Shown: positions 50,422-58,431 of the stretch, piece by piece
How positions within the stretch are numbered: the first letter of the stretch is position 1
Layout: each line of letters begins with the position of its first letter
NCBI RefSeq assembly: GCF_002224125.1
Contig: NZ_NCSM01000034.1
Coordinates: forward strand, 17,365-81,364
DNA from: Streptomyces sp. NBS 14/10
GTDB lineage: Bacteria > Actinomycetota > Actinomycetes > Streptomycetales > Streptomycetaceae
DNA: 64,000 nucleotides
Direction of reading: 5' to 3'
Notes under the pieces: generated by a model
Told to the model about the DNA's origin: nothing
Databases searched by the model: none
Seen by the model: the letters and a program-made list of their open reading frames with translations, nothing else
Position numbers and translations under genes: made by a program

Positions 50422-50792
50422 TACGCCTCCTTCCGGACGGCGGCGCGAGCGGCTTCGCGGCGCTGCCGCTTGCCCAGGGGCGCCTGGGACAGGTCCTCGG
50501 CGCTGGACCTGAGGTTCTTGTAGCCGTAGCCGCGCTCCGCCAGCCACGCCTTCGCCGCCTCCTCGGCACGCTCCGTCGCGCCCAGGATGTCCTCCTCGGC
50601 CTCCCCCGAGTCCTGGAAGCGGAAGGTGAAGGCGGGCCGGGCCGCGATGTCGTAGCTGAGATGCCCCTCCGGGGTGAACCCCGCGCGCAGCACATCATGC
50701 TCGGCGGCGCGGGCCAGGAGTTCGGACCGCTGGTCATTGCTCAATCCGTCGAACACACCGCGGACGGTGATACGGAACGTACGAGTGGCCAT
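50421..50792 (-). CDS. DUF6204-family small protein
   Basis: 123 residues. The N-terminus (RTFRITVRGVFDGLSNDQR) is the family start; alpha/beta fold of unknown function with a basic tail. One-base overlap with the following epimerase gene suggests an operon. Divergent from the nucleotidyltransferase gene. Confidence 0.8.
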   Translation of the reverse strand: MATRTFRITVRGVFDGLSNDQRSELLARAAEHDVLRAGFTPEGHLSYDIAARPAFTFRFQDSGEAEEDILGATERAEEAAKAWLAERGYGYKNLRSSAEDLSQAPLGKRQRREAARAAVRKEA

Positions 50793-50856
50793 CCCGCGAG
50801 CCTATGCAGCGGAATCGGTGTGGCTCCACCGAGTTTTCGCGGCGGAGGATGGGCCG

Positions 50857-51696
50857 ATGACGATCGGGAGCATCGGGATTGAGGACATGGCGGCGCGGCT
50901 GGTGGAGGTCCCGGGCGTGGTCGGCGTCATGCTCGGCGGAAGCCGGGCCCGGGGCGAGCACACGCCGGACTCGGACTGGGACCTGGGCGTGTACTACCGG
51001 GGCCCGCTGGATGTGGAGCGGCTGCGGGGGCTGGCGGCCGAGGTGGCCGGCGGGCCGGTGGAGGTCGCGGGACCGGGTGGGTGGGGGCCGTGGGTGAACG
51101 GCGGGGCGTGGCTGGAGGTGGACGGACAGGCCGTGGACTGGATCCTGCGGGACGTGGACCGGGTGCGGACGGTGTGGGAGGACTGCCGCGCCGGGCGGTA
51201 CGAGGTGGGGACGCAGGTCGGGCATCCGCTGGGGTTCTGGTCGCCTTGCTACGTGGGCGAGGTCGCCCTGGGGCGGGTGCTGGCCGATCCGGGCGGGGAG
51301 CTGGGCGAGCTGCGGGCCGGGTTGGGGGCCGAGGCTGGGTGTTACCCGGAGCCGCTGCGGGAGGCGCTGACGGCGGGGCCGGTGTGGGAGGCGGGTTTCC
51401 TGGTGTCCAACGCCGCCAAGTCGGCCCGGCGCGGGGATGTCCTGCACGTCTCGCTGTGCTTGTCGCGGGCCGTTGGGCTGCTCGTCCAGGCCCTGTACGC
51501 CCATCACCGCCGCTGGTGCCTCAACGAGAAGGGGGCGATGGCGGCGGTGGCGGGGATGCCGGACACGCCTGCCGGGTTCGTGGGGCGGGCGGCAGCGTTG
51601 CTGGGGGAATTGGGTGATGGGGCGGGGGAGTTGGGGGCGCGGGTGGCCCGGGCGGGGGCGCTGGTGGATGAGGTGCGGGTGGTGGTGGGCGGTTAG
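50857..51696 (+). CDS. Nucleotidyltransferase-domain protein
   Basis: 279 residues, minimal nucleotidyltransferase/Pol-beta-like fold near the N-terminus: LGGSRARGEHTPDSDWDLGVYY supplies GS-x2-RG and two Asp metal ligands. A DUF4037-like helical C-terminus follows. Could transfer a nucleotide to an antibiotic, protein or RNA. ATG 50857 has GGAGGATGG upstream. No MNT/HEPN partner gene adjoins, so a toxin-antitoxin role is not supported. Confidence 0.85.
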   Translation: MTIGSIGIEDMAARLVEVPGVVGVMLGGSRARGEHTPDSDWDLGVYYRGPLDVERLRGLAAEVAGGPVEVAGPGGWGPWVNGGAWLEVDGQAVDWILRDVDRVRTVWEDCRAGRYEVGTQVGHPLGFWSPCYVGEVALGRVLADPGGELGELRAGLGAEAGCYPEPLREALTAGPVWEAGFLVSNAAKSARRGDVLHVSLCLSRAVGLLVQALYAHHRRWCLNEKGAMAAVAGMPDTPAGFVGRAAALLGELGDGAGELGARVARAGALVDEVRVVVGG

Positions 51697-51742
51697 CGGA
51701 AGTTGCCCCCAGGGCAGCCCGTACGCCTGCCGGCCACGGTCT

Positions 51743-51781
51743 CTAGTCAAGTTTGACTAGATGGTGCCCGCGGCCTACCGT
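51743..51781 (+). promoter_or_regulatory. Promoter with palindromic operator for the leaderless VOC gene
   Basis: CTAGTCAA-GT-TTGACTAG (51743-51760), 8-bp perfect arms, includes the -35 TTGACT (51753-51758); 17 bases later is -10 TACCGT (51776-51781). Transcription would begin at the ATG (51789), so the mRNA is leaderless. Confidence 0.7.
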
Positions 51782-51788
51782 CTGGCGC

Positions 51789-52511
51789 ATGGTCGAGAAG
51801 ATGATCCCCATCCTCCCCTGCCCGTCGATCCCCGAACTGGTGGAGTTCTACGAGCGCCTCGGCTTCGCCGTGGACCACCTGCAGACCCGCCCCAACCCGT
51901 ATGCGGCACTCAGCTACGGCAGCGACATCGAGCTGCAGTTCTTCGGCAACAAGTCGGTTGTCCCGGCCGAGTCCTGGTCCACCTGCTACATCGCCACCAA
52001 CCGGGTCGATGAGCTGTACGAGACCTTCCGGGCCCGGCTCAAGGCATCCCTCGGCCGCATCCCGACCCGTGGCATCCCGCGCATCGGGCAGCTGAAGGAC
52101 ACCTCGTACGGCATGAGGCAGTTCCTGCTGACCGACCCCGGCGGCAACTGCGTCCGCATCGGCCAGCCCACCGGCGCCTCCCTCGAGCACGCCCCCGCAC
52201 CGAAGGAGCCCTTCGCCCGCGCGGTGCACAACGCCTGGCTGATCGGCATCTCCAAGGAGGACCCCGCCCAAGCCGCCCGCATCCTCGATCGCGCCCTCAC
52301 GAAAGAGACCCCGTCCGGCCCCACCGAGCACTACCGCGCCCTGATCCTGCGCGCCGACCTCGCCGCCCAACTCGACGACCCCGCCACGGCCCGTACCCAT
52401 CTCGCCGACGCCGCCGCCCTCACGCTCACCCTCACCGAAGCGGAGCGGGCGGAACTGGCGGACGAGCTCTCGCGCGCGGCGGACCTCGCCGCCGACCTGG
52501 GGAAGGTCTAG
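51789..52511 (+). CDS. VOC-family protein with helical C-terminal extension
   Basis: 240 residues. A bleomycin-resistance-type VOC domain (~1-125: IPILPCPSIPELVEFYERLGFAVD; DPGGNCVRIGQP) is joined to a helical ~110-residue region resembling TPR-like helices. Start at ATG 51789, which has no Shine-Dalgarno; see leaderless promoter entry. May bind and sequester a small toxic compound, by family analogy. The operator palindrome suggests repression by an unlinked TetR/MarR-type protein. Confidence 0.85.
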   Translation: MVEKMIPILPCPSIPELVEFYERLGFAVDHLQTRPNPYAALSYGSDIELQFFGNKSVVPAESWSTCYIATNRVDELYETFRARLKASLGRIPTRGIPRIGQLKDTSYGMRQFLLTDPGGNCVRIGQPTGASLEHAPAPKEPFARAVHNAWLIGISKEDPAQAARILDRALTKETPSGPTEHYRALILRADLAAQLDDPATARTHLADAAALTLTLTEAERAELADELSRAADLAADLGKV

Positions 52512-52610
52512 CGCCGAGGCGCCAGGGGCGACGGAAAAGGGGAAGCGGGTTCCGACGGGCCGCTGGCAGGATGTCCGCGTTCGACACTCGATGCGAAAGG
52601 ACCCGACGAC

Positions 52611-53021
52611 GTGGCTCGTGCCATCACGCTGATCCGCTCCGCTTCCTTGTCCGACGTCGCCGAGTACGCCTATGCGGCCACGGCGCCCGCCGAGTCCCGC
52701 CTGATCTTCCTGGCCGGGGCGTGTCCACTGAACGACGACGGCTCGACGGCGGCGATCGGGGACTACGCGGGTCAGGCGTTGAAGGCCGTCGAGAACATGC
52801 GGGCTGCTCTCGCGGCCTCCGGCGCGTCACTCCAGGACGTCATCAGCACAAGGGTCCTCGTCGCATCGGCCCGGCAGGAGGATCTGGTGGCCGCCTGGGA
52901 GGTGGTCCGGGATTCGTTCGGTGACCATGACGTCCCCAGCACTCTGATGGGTGTCACCGTGCTCGGCTACAAGGACCAGCTCGTCGAGATCGAGGCCGTC
53001 GCCGCGGTGCTTGATTCTTGA
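52611..53021 (+). CDS. RidA/YjgF-family protein
   Basis: 136 residues, chorismate-mutase-like trimer fold; hydrolyses reactive enamine/imine intermediates in RidA proteins. The usual IRTRVYL-type strand appears as ISTRVLVAS, and a glutamate near the C-terminus (VEIEAVAA) matches; the canonical active-site Arg in the R-V motif is present. GTG 52611 follows AAAGGA. Poorly conserved relative to core RidA, so it may be a paralogue. Confidence 0.8.
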   Translation: MARAITLIRSASLSDVAEYAYAATAPAESRLIFLAGACPLNDDGSTAAIGDYAGQALKAVENMRAALAASGASLQDVISTRVLVASARQEDLVAAWEVVRDSFGDHDVPSTLMGVTVLGYKDQLVEIEAVAAVLDS

Positions 53022-53022
53022 G

Positions 53023-53070
53023 GGGGCCGGAGGGGGCCAGGGGGCCGGAAGGGGCCGCAGGGGGCCGATT
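53023..53070. repeat. GGGGGCCGGA-type imperfect tandem repeat
   Basis: Five ~10-bp GGGGGCC-containing units after the RidA stop, before a convergent gene. Low complexity; could slow or end transcription. Confidence 0.6.
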
Positions 53071-53118
53071 CCCGGCTGAGGCGCTGTGGCCGCGGCTTGC
53101 CGAGGGGCAAGAAGCCGG

Positions 53119-53490
53119 TTAGTCCTCGCCGGAGAAACGCCCCCACGCCGACTGGCGGGTCATCCCCAGCGTCTCCCCGATGCGCGCCCAGGTCACTCCC
53201 AGCGCACGCGCCTTGAGCACCCATTGAGTAAGGTTCCGCTCGACCTGCGCCCCCGCGGCTGCGATCAGCGGCAGACTCGCCAGCACCACCTCGGGGCTCG
53301 TCACCTGGTCCCACGGGGCGAGTTGCGGTCCGCCCTCCGCGGGCTTCCCCTCGATCACCGTCGAGCAGAGAGCCACGCACTCATCGCAGATGAACACGCC
53401 CGGTCCGGCCACGAGCGTCCCGACTTCGGTGTTCCGCTTCTGACAGAACGAGCACGCCGCGATCACGGACTCTTTCGCCGCGGGCGACAT
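53119..53490 (-). CDS. ClpX-type C4 zinc finger protein with C-terminal helix-turn-helix
   Basis: 123 residues. N-terminal ClpX zinc finger ([14 protein letters not shown]) without the AAA ATPase that normally follows. The C-terminal 35 residues ([24 protein letters not shown]) form a helix-turn-helix. So it is a DNA-binding-like protein with a ClpX zinc-binding module, as in some actinobacterial regulators. Palindromes GTCAGG-N5-CCTGAC lie directly upstream, within the end of the hydrolase gene. Probably autoregulatory. Confidence 0.8.
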   Translation of the reverse strand: MSPAAKESVIAACSFCQKRNTEVGTLVAGPGVFICDECVALCSTVIEGKPAEGGPQLAPWDQVTSPEVVLASLPLIAAAGAQVERNLTQWVLKARALGVTWARIGETLGMTRQSAWGRFSGED

Positions 53491-53510
53491 CCGATCACCT
53501 TCCCCTCCGC

Positions 53511-53567
53511 GTCAGGCACTTCCTGACGGTGTCAGGCGTGACCTTACGCCGTCAGGAAGTACCTGAC
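53511..53567. promoter_or_regulatory. Twin GTCAGG-N5-CCTGAC palindromes
   Basis: GTCAGG-CACTT-CCTGAC at 53511-53527 and GTCAGG-AAGTA-CCTGAC at 53551-53567, centres 40 bp apart (about four turns), with a third GTCAGG half site between. ACTTCCTGACGG and CCGTCAGGAAGT also form a larger 12-bp inverted repeat. Upstream of the ClpX-finger gene. Confidence 0.7.
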
Positions 53568-54406
53568 AACTCCTCGCCGGCCAGGAACGGACGCAGCAGC
53601 GTGAGCAGGGCGCGCGGCCGGTGCAGCGGGATGATGTGGCCGCAGTCTTCGATGACGTGTCCGGTGAGATCGTCGGTGACCGGGCGGAGTTGGCGTTCCA
53701 GCGCAGCACCGACGGGCCGGGCGCCCACCGCCATCGTCGGCACCGTCAGGCGGGCAGCGGTGACCGCCTGCTCGATCTGTACCGCGCTCTCGGGCAGGGC
53801 CCGGTAGTACGAGAACGCGCAGCTCAACGCGTGGCGGCCGGTGTATGCGCGGACGAAGGCGTCCCGGAGGGCAGGGCGCACCCCGTCGCCGAGCGTGCCG
53901 GCACGCAGAAACCAGTCGACGTACGCGGCCTCGTGGCCCTCCAGTACGGTCTCGGCGAGGCCGGGCATAGCGGAATGGAAGCCGAACCACCACGGCGGCC
54001 CGTCGGCGAGGAAGTCCTCTGCGCCGGGCAGCCTGCCCAGCAGGGACTCCATGACGACCAGGCGCCGGACGAGACCGGGGCGGGCGAGGGCGAGGAGGAA
54101 GGCCGGCGCGGTGCCCGCGTCGATGCCCACCACCGCGGCCGAGGACACGCCGAGCGCGGTGAGCAGCGCCGCGGCGTCCTCGGCCAGGGTCCCCGCGTCG
54201 TACCCGGACGCGGCCCGGCTGCTCGCGCCGAACCCGCGCAGGTCCGGCGCGATGACGCGGTAGCGGTCGGACAGATCGGCCATGACGTCCGTCCACACCT
54301 CCCAGGTGTGCGGGAAGCCGTGCAGCAGCAGGACGGCCGGGCCCGATCCGGCGAGGGCGACGTTCAGTTCGACACCGTTGGCGAGGACGCGTCGCAGCTC
54401 GGGCAT
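53552..54406 (-). CDS. Alpha/beta hydrolase, epoxide-hydrolase-like
   Basis: 284 residues. HGFPHTWEVW oxyanion-loop motif, nucleophile elbow VVGIDAGTAPA with Asp as nucleophile (epoxide hydrolase/dehalogenase type, not Ser), and the late His in CGHIIPLHRP. Cap domain Tyr residues (YTG, YYRAL) agree with epoxide hydrolases. ATG 54406; divergent from an HxlR regulator. The gene's last codons overlap the GTCAGG palindrome of the next gene. Confidence 0.88.
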   Translation of the reverse strand: MPELRRVLANGVELNVALAGSGPAVLLLHGFPHTWEVWTDVMADLSDRYRVIAPDLRGFGASSRAASGYDAGTLAEDAAALLTALGVSSAAVVGIDAGTAPAFLLALARPGLVRRLVVMESLLGRLPGAEDFLADGPPWWFGFHSAMPGLAETVLEGHEAAYVDWFLRAGTLGDGVRPALRDAFVRAYTGRHALSCAFSYYRALPESAVQIEQAVTAARLTVPTMAVGARPVGAALERQLRPVTDDLTGHVIEDCGHIIPLHRPRALLTLLRPFLAGEELSGTS

Positions 54407-54451
54407 GGCGGGGCTCCAGGTGTGTCTGGTGGGTGGTGGGGGTGAGAGATG

Positions 54452-54464
54452 GTGACCAGGTCAC
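54452..54464. promoter_or_regulatory. HxlR operator candidate
   Basis: GTGACC-A-GGTCAC, a 6-bp palindrome with 1-base centre, at 54452-54464 between the divergent hydrolase and HxlR genes. Confidence 0.55.
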
Positions 54465-54524
54465 GCTAGGGAACTATCCTGGTCCGCCCAAGACGGCACT
54501 TTCCCTTCAGGTGGTGAGCCCCGG

Positions 54525-54926
54525 GTGACCACGTCGAGGCCCGGTGACCGCGGTGACCTGCTGGATCCGCGCTGCCCGACGCGTCAGTTGCTCGACCGTA
54601 TCGGCACCAAGTGGACGTCGATGGCGGTCAAGGTGCTGGCCGAGGAGGCTCCGGTTGCTCCGGGCGAGCTCCGTTTCGCGGAACTGCGGCGCCGTATCCC
54701 GGGCATCTCACAGAAGATGCTGTCCGTCACCCTGCAGAGCTTGGTCCGCGATGGCCTGGTCGCGCGCCGCGTGGAACCCACCGTGCCGCCCGCCGTCCAC
54801 TACCGGCTCACCGAGCTCGGCCTGTCCCTCGAAATCCCGCTCTCCGCCCTGCGGGTGTGGGCCGAAACGCACATGCCGGAGATCAACCGCAGCAACCAAC
54901 TCGCCGACGAATCACCCCCCGACTAG
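54525..54926 (+). CDS. HxlR-family transcriptional regulator
   Basis: 133 residues, winged helix: CPTRQLLDRIGTKWTSMAVK (the HxlR start signature with a single Cys available for redox sensing), IPGISQKMLSVTLQSLVRDG recognition region, then LTELGLSL. GTG 54525 with GGTGGTGA upstream. Divergent from the epoxide-hydrolase-like gene, which it probably controls. Confidence 0.9.
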   Translation: MTTSRPGDRGDLLDPRCPTRQLLDRIGTKWTSMAVKVLAEEAPVAPGELRFAELRRRIPGISQKMLSVTLQSLVRDGLVARRVEPTVPPAVHYRLTELGLSLEIPLSALRVWAETHMPEINRSNQLADESPPD

Positions 54927-54952
54927 GGCGGAACTTGTGACAATCTTGGCCC

Positions 54953-55546
54953 GTGCAGACACCCAAACGACAAGTGGCCGCGGCCGCGGCGATGGCGATC
55001 GTGTTGGCGGGGACTGCAGCGTGTGGCGGGAGTTCGGGCTCCTCGCCCAAGTCTTCGGGATCCACTTCATCGGCGTCCAAATCATCAGGTCTTCCCGGAA
55101 GCACGTCTGATTCCAATACGGGTTCCGCGGACGAAAGCGATTCGACCACGGCAACGTTGAAGGGACTCGACTACTGCAGCCTGCTGGATCCGGCAGCCCT
55201 GGCGGCGGCCGGAATCCAGGATTCGAAGGGGCAGCTCCCGGCCGACTACCCGAACGTCCTCGGCTGCTGGTGGATGCAGGACAAGACCATCGTCAACCTC
55301 ACCGTCAGCGTGGGCCTTCAGGTCAACGACCTGGACAAGGGAGAGAAGCAGGACTTCTCGGGCTTCGAGGGCGCGTCGCAGTACAACGAGATCACGTCCG
55401 AGTGCTTCGTCGACGTCAACGTCGGCCTCGACCAGTTCCGGGTCGACATCGCCGACCCCAGCGGGGAGAACAAGGCGCTCACCGGCAAGAAGTGCGACGT
55501 GGGGGTCCAGTTGGCACGCCAGGTGGTGGCCAAGATCAAGAAGTAG
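54953..55546 (+). CDS. DUF3558-type secreted lipoprotein
   Basis: 197 residues. Short basic n-region, hydrophobic segment AAAAAMAIVLAGTAAC with a lipidation Cys at ~24, a ~45-residue Ser/Gly/Lys linker, then a DUF3558-like domain starting LDYCSLLDPAALAAAG. Attached to the outer face of the membrane. GTG 54953 has no clear ribosome binding site and only 26 bases separate it from the HxlR stop. Confidence 0.82.
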   Translation: MQTPKRQVAAAAAMAIVLAGTAACGGSSGSSPKSSGSTSSASKSSGLPGSTSDSNTGSADESDSTTATLKGLDYCSLLDPAALAAAGIQDSKGQLPADYPNVLGCWWMQDKTIVNLTVSVGLQVNDLDKGEKQDFSGFEGASQYNEITSECFVDVNVGLDQFRVDIADPSGENKALTGKKCDVGVQLARQVVAKIKK

Positions 55547-55639
55547 GACGGCGCCCGTGCTCGTTCTACGTCAGCCCCCTCACCGGCTCAAACCCGGACG
55601 AGTCCGGAGAGCTCCGGTGCCCTGCGGCTTCGACGGGCC

Positions 55640-55748
55640 TGTCTCCAACTCGTACACCCGGGAACTGCTCGGCTGGTCACCCACCCACCCGACACTGCTC
55701 GAAGACCTCGAACACGGTGATTACCTGGCCGCCAGGACGGCCCCCTGA
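55640..55748 (+). pseudogene. Remnant of an SDR/NAD-epimerase C-terminus
   Basis: About 34 codons, SNSYTRELLGWSPTHPTLLE then DLEHGDYLA, ending in a stop at 55748. This is the characteristic C-terminal end of NmrA/atypical SDR epimerases (TRELLGWxPTHPxLLxDL). Nothing upstream encodes the Rossmann fold, so it is a relic. Confidence 0.55.
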
Positions 55749-55792
55749 GCGATGCCGAGGGCGGCCTTGGCGGGGCGGGGCGGGCTCGGCGC

Positions 55793-57934
55793 TCACGGAG
55801 TTCTTTGTGAGCGTCGATATTGTTCCAAGAGGTCCTTGGCGAAAAGTGTCCAGGGATGAGTCGGGCCGAGCGCCCTGGTTCGTCTTTCCACAAGGTTCTC
55901 CGCGTGCTCGATAGCCTCCGCGTATTGGCCCAGTGCTGCCAGAGTCATGCTGAGTGTTGCCCGGGCGTTCAGCGCGATCGGGTAATCAGGGCCGAAGCGT
56001 CGTACATACTCCGCGAAGGCGGGGCGAATGTGTGGTAGAGCCTCCGCGGATCGCCCTCCTTGATTGAGCGCGTATGCATAGTTGAGCCGTGTATCAAGCG
56101 TGATGGAATGGTCTTCTCCGACCTCACGAAGGCAATCCGCGACCAGGTCCGAGCCTGCGGCTACGTCGGCCGGCTGGGTGGATACCTCCAGGAGAGACGA
56201 CCTCGCGAGAAGCGTAAGGGGGTGCGTAGGACCCGAGGTTTGGGCGTGGCCCTCGGCCGCTCGACGCGTCAGCGAGGTGCCATCCTGCTCACGGCCAAGA
56301 TTGAAGAGCGGACCGGCTAGCTTCAGACAAGTTTGCAGCGTATCCGATGCTGTTGGGCCCAGGATGCGTTCGCAGTCTTCCAGCACGTGCCGATACAGGG
56401 CCTCGGACTCCTCGAATCGGCCAAGCCGAAAGAGAGCCCGCCCCACACGCTGACGCAACCTGATAACCAAGACATGGCTCGCGCCAAGCCGGGAAGTTAC
56501 CAGCTCCACAGCCTCGCTGCCCAAGCTGAGCGCTGAGGCGTAGTCACCGGCTCTGTGGACAGCAGTGACGAGCCGAAGAGCGCACTCCGCCGCCACTTCC
56601 ACTGTCGGTTGACCGGGCGCCCAATTCGCTGTTCTCCGCAGTAGCGCGATCACATGCGGCGCGAGCAGGTTCACCCGGGGTTCCTGCGCCCCTCGGTCGG
56701 GCACCTCAGGCAGGACAGCGAGAAGTAGGCGGGCGGCCGCGGCCGAGAGCTGTTCGCGCTGGTCATCGGGCGTGGTTCGGGCCACGCTGTCGAGGAGTAC
56801 GCCGTGGGTGCGCAGGCAGCGCATCTCCCCAGGTACGAGCTCGGTCAGGGAGTGATCAAGGAGTCCGCGCAGGGCTGACTCGACGCGAAAAGCCGGGAGT
56901 GCCGGTTCGAGCTCGACTCCGGAGAGGACCGACAGCGGCAACGGATCGTTGGACCAGCAAGCGAGGAGACTCAGCAGGCGGCCCGCTTCGGGCAGGCCTT
57001 GGGTGGCGAGGGCATCGAGGGAAAGCTGCCAGGTGTGGCTGAGCAGATGACGCGAGTCACCGCCGACGGCTGCGGCGCCCTGGTCGATGAGCTCAATGGG
57101 ATCGGTGGGGCCGAGACCGGAGCCGCCGTCCAACTGGCGACTGTAGTCCGCGAGAGTCCATGGGTCGATCACCTGGTGGGCAAGGAATCCGCCGGCCAGG
57201 GTGAGTGCCAGGGGCAGTCGTCCGAGGCGGTCGGCGACCTCCCTGGCGTCTTCGACCGATCCGGCATGTGGCGCAAGGTCGCGGAGAACGAGTGCGGCGT
57301 CCTCGCGCGGAAGTACGCCGAATTGCAGGAGCTCGGCACCAGGCCACCAGTGAGCCGCCGCTTGTCGGGTTGTGACGACGACAGTGCCGGTGGGACTGGT
57401 GCGCAACCAGCCGCCGTCGCGGAGGATGGCCGGGGTATCGGCATTGTCGAGGACCAGCAGCCAGGGCTGGTCGGAGTGGTCGAGGTAGTGCCACACGAGG
57501 TCGGCGGCCGGACGCAATCCGGTGCGTGCCCCGACCAGTTCACCATCGGTGGCTCCGCGGTCGGCTGCGACGGCGAGCATGCCCGAGCGTAGGGAGGCAG
57601 GGTCGGATGCGTTGACCCACAGCCCGAGTCGACCGGCCTCGCCGGTGGCGTGGTCGAAGAGCGCATAGGCGACAGCGGTCTTGCCGCATCCGCCGAGGCC
57701 GTGGAGGACGTAGACGCGGTTGCCGACGCCGGGTTCAACGGCGGCCCGCAGCCGGTCCATCTCCCCGGCCCGGTCGCGAAGCACCACGGGAGCACGGCCG
57801 ACCGCCGGGCGGCGTACGGAGTCGGGCCCCGACCACTCGGGGGCGTGATGGTGGTGCTCGGTGATGTACTGGTCACCGGAGGCTTGGTAGATGCGACCTT
57901 GGCCATCGGCTCGGGCGTCATTGCGGCCGCTCAT
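55793..57934 (-). CDS. NB-ARC/TPR STAND protein (NLR) with N-terminal amyloid-type motif
   Basis: 713 residues. Residues ~12-30 carry the short motif GRIYQASGDQYITEHHHH. NB-ARC at ~65-330: Walker A HGLGGCGKTAVAY, Walker B LLVLDNAD, RNBS-like TTRQAA, GLPL-like RLPLALTLAGG. The C-terminal ~270 residues are TPR repeats (HVLVIRLRQRVGRALFRLGR; HPLTLLARS; DYPIALNARATLSMTLAALG), the ligand sensor. ATG 57934 overlaps the stop of the upstream gene (ATGA), indicating coupled expression. It carries no effector domain; the motif would relay activation to a partner (see findings). Slightly lower GC than neighbours suggests recent acquisition. Confidence 0.88.
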   Translation of the reverse strand: MSGRNDARADGQGRIYQASGDQYITEHHHHAPEWSGPDSVRRPAVGRAPVVLRDRAGEMDRLRAAVEPGVGNRVYVLHGLGGCGKTAVAYALFDHATGEAGRLGLWVNASDPASLRSGMLAVAADRGATDGELVGARTGLRPAADLVWHYLDHSDQPWLLVLDNADTPAILRDGGWLRTSPTGTVVVTTRQAAAHWWPGAELLQFGVLPREDAALVLRDLAPHAGSVEDAREVADRLGRLPLALTLAGGFLAHQVIDPWTLADYSRQLDGGSGLGPTDPIELIDQGAAAVGGDSRHLLSHTWQLSLDALATQGLPEAGRLLSLLACWSNDPLPLSVLSGVELEPALPAFRVESALRGLLDHSLTELVPGEMRCLRTHGVLLDSVARTTPDDQREQLSAAAARLLLAVLPEVPDRGAQEPRVNLLAPHVIALLRRTANWAPGQPTVEVAAECALRLVTAVHRAGDYASALSLGSEAVELVTSRLGASHVLVIRLRQRVGRALFRLGRFEESEALYRHVLEDCERILGPTASDTLQTCLKLAGPLFNLGREQDGTSLTRRAAEGHAQTSGPTHPLTLLARSSLLEVSTQPADVAAGSDLVADCLREVGEDHSITLDTRLNYAYALNQGGRSAEALPHIRPAFAEYVRRFGPDYPIALNARATLSMTLAALGQYAEAIEHAENLVERRTRALGPTHPWTLFAKDLLEQYRRSQRTP

Positions 57935-58341
57935 CGTTGGCCGAAGTTCTGGTCGCGGCCGGCCTGGTAAACCCGGGCTTGACCGGAGGCGGTGGCGTGC
58001 TGAGTCACCGATGGGACTTCGGGTGTGTGTGGGGCCAGTTCGTTCAGCAGCGCCCGCAACGCCTCCATCTCCTCCGGATGGGTCACGAGCAGCCGCCGGA
58101 CGCGTCCCTGCCACTCGGCGCCCAACTCCTCGCGGGAGCCGCGGTCACCATTGGCCTGCGCAGCGAGCAGGTCGCTGCGCGTCGCATCGAGCTCGGCGGA
58201 AATTGCGTCGGCCCGGTCCGGCTGAGCACGGCGCCACAACGAGGCGAAGCCTTCTCTGACGCTTTGCCACGCCTCGGTTGTCAACATGGTGACCAGGGTC
58301 GTTCCCGCCGTACCCGCCAGCGCGACCATCTCCGGATCCAC
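57931..58341 (-). CDS. Small putative cell-death effector (Bell-like) with C-terminal amyloid-type motif
   Basis: 136 residues. N-terminal hydrophobic/amphipathic helix (MVALAGTAGTTLVTMLTTEAW) followed by charged helices to ~residue 95, a ~20-residue Thr/Pro/Ala linker, and the C-terminal motif ARVYQAGRDQNFGQR, closely matching the head of the NLR (RIYQASGDQYI). This is the plan of bacterial Bell-domain pore-forming effectors. Stop TGA overlaps the NLR start by 4 bases. The Bell assignment is my inference from size, helical head and motif; the shared motif itself is visible. Confidence 0.75.
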   Translation of the reverse strand: MDPEMVALAGTAGTTLVTMLTTEAWQSVREGFASLWRRAQPDRADAISAELDATRSDLLAAQANGDRGSREELGAEWQGRVRRLLVTHPEEMEALRALLNELAPHTPEVPSVTQHATASGQARVYQAGRDQNFGQR

Positions 58342-58431
58342 GAACTCGCCCCTCCAACCAGCCGCTGTTCCGTCGCCCCAGCCTAGCCAGCGAGCCGGGC
58401 AAATGCAGCGGAGCTGGGGCCGTCGAGGGGA

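Noticed and set aside
50857..51696. MNT/HEPN toxin-antitoxin system
   Set aside because: The nucleotidyltransferase domain is there, but no HEPN partner adjoins.
55793..58341. SARP/AfsR-like regulator
   Set aside because: NB-ARC and TPR resemble AfsR, but there is no SARP-type winged helix or BTAD at the N-terminus; the head is a short motif instead.
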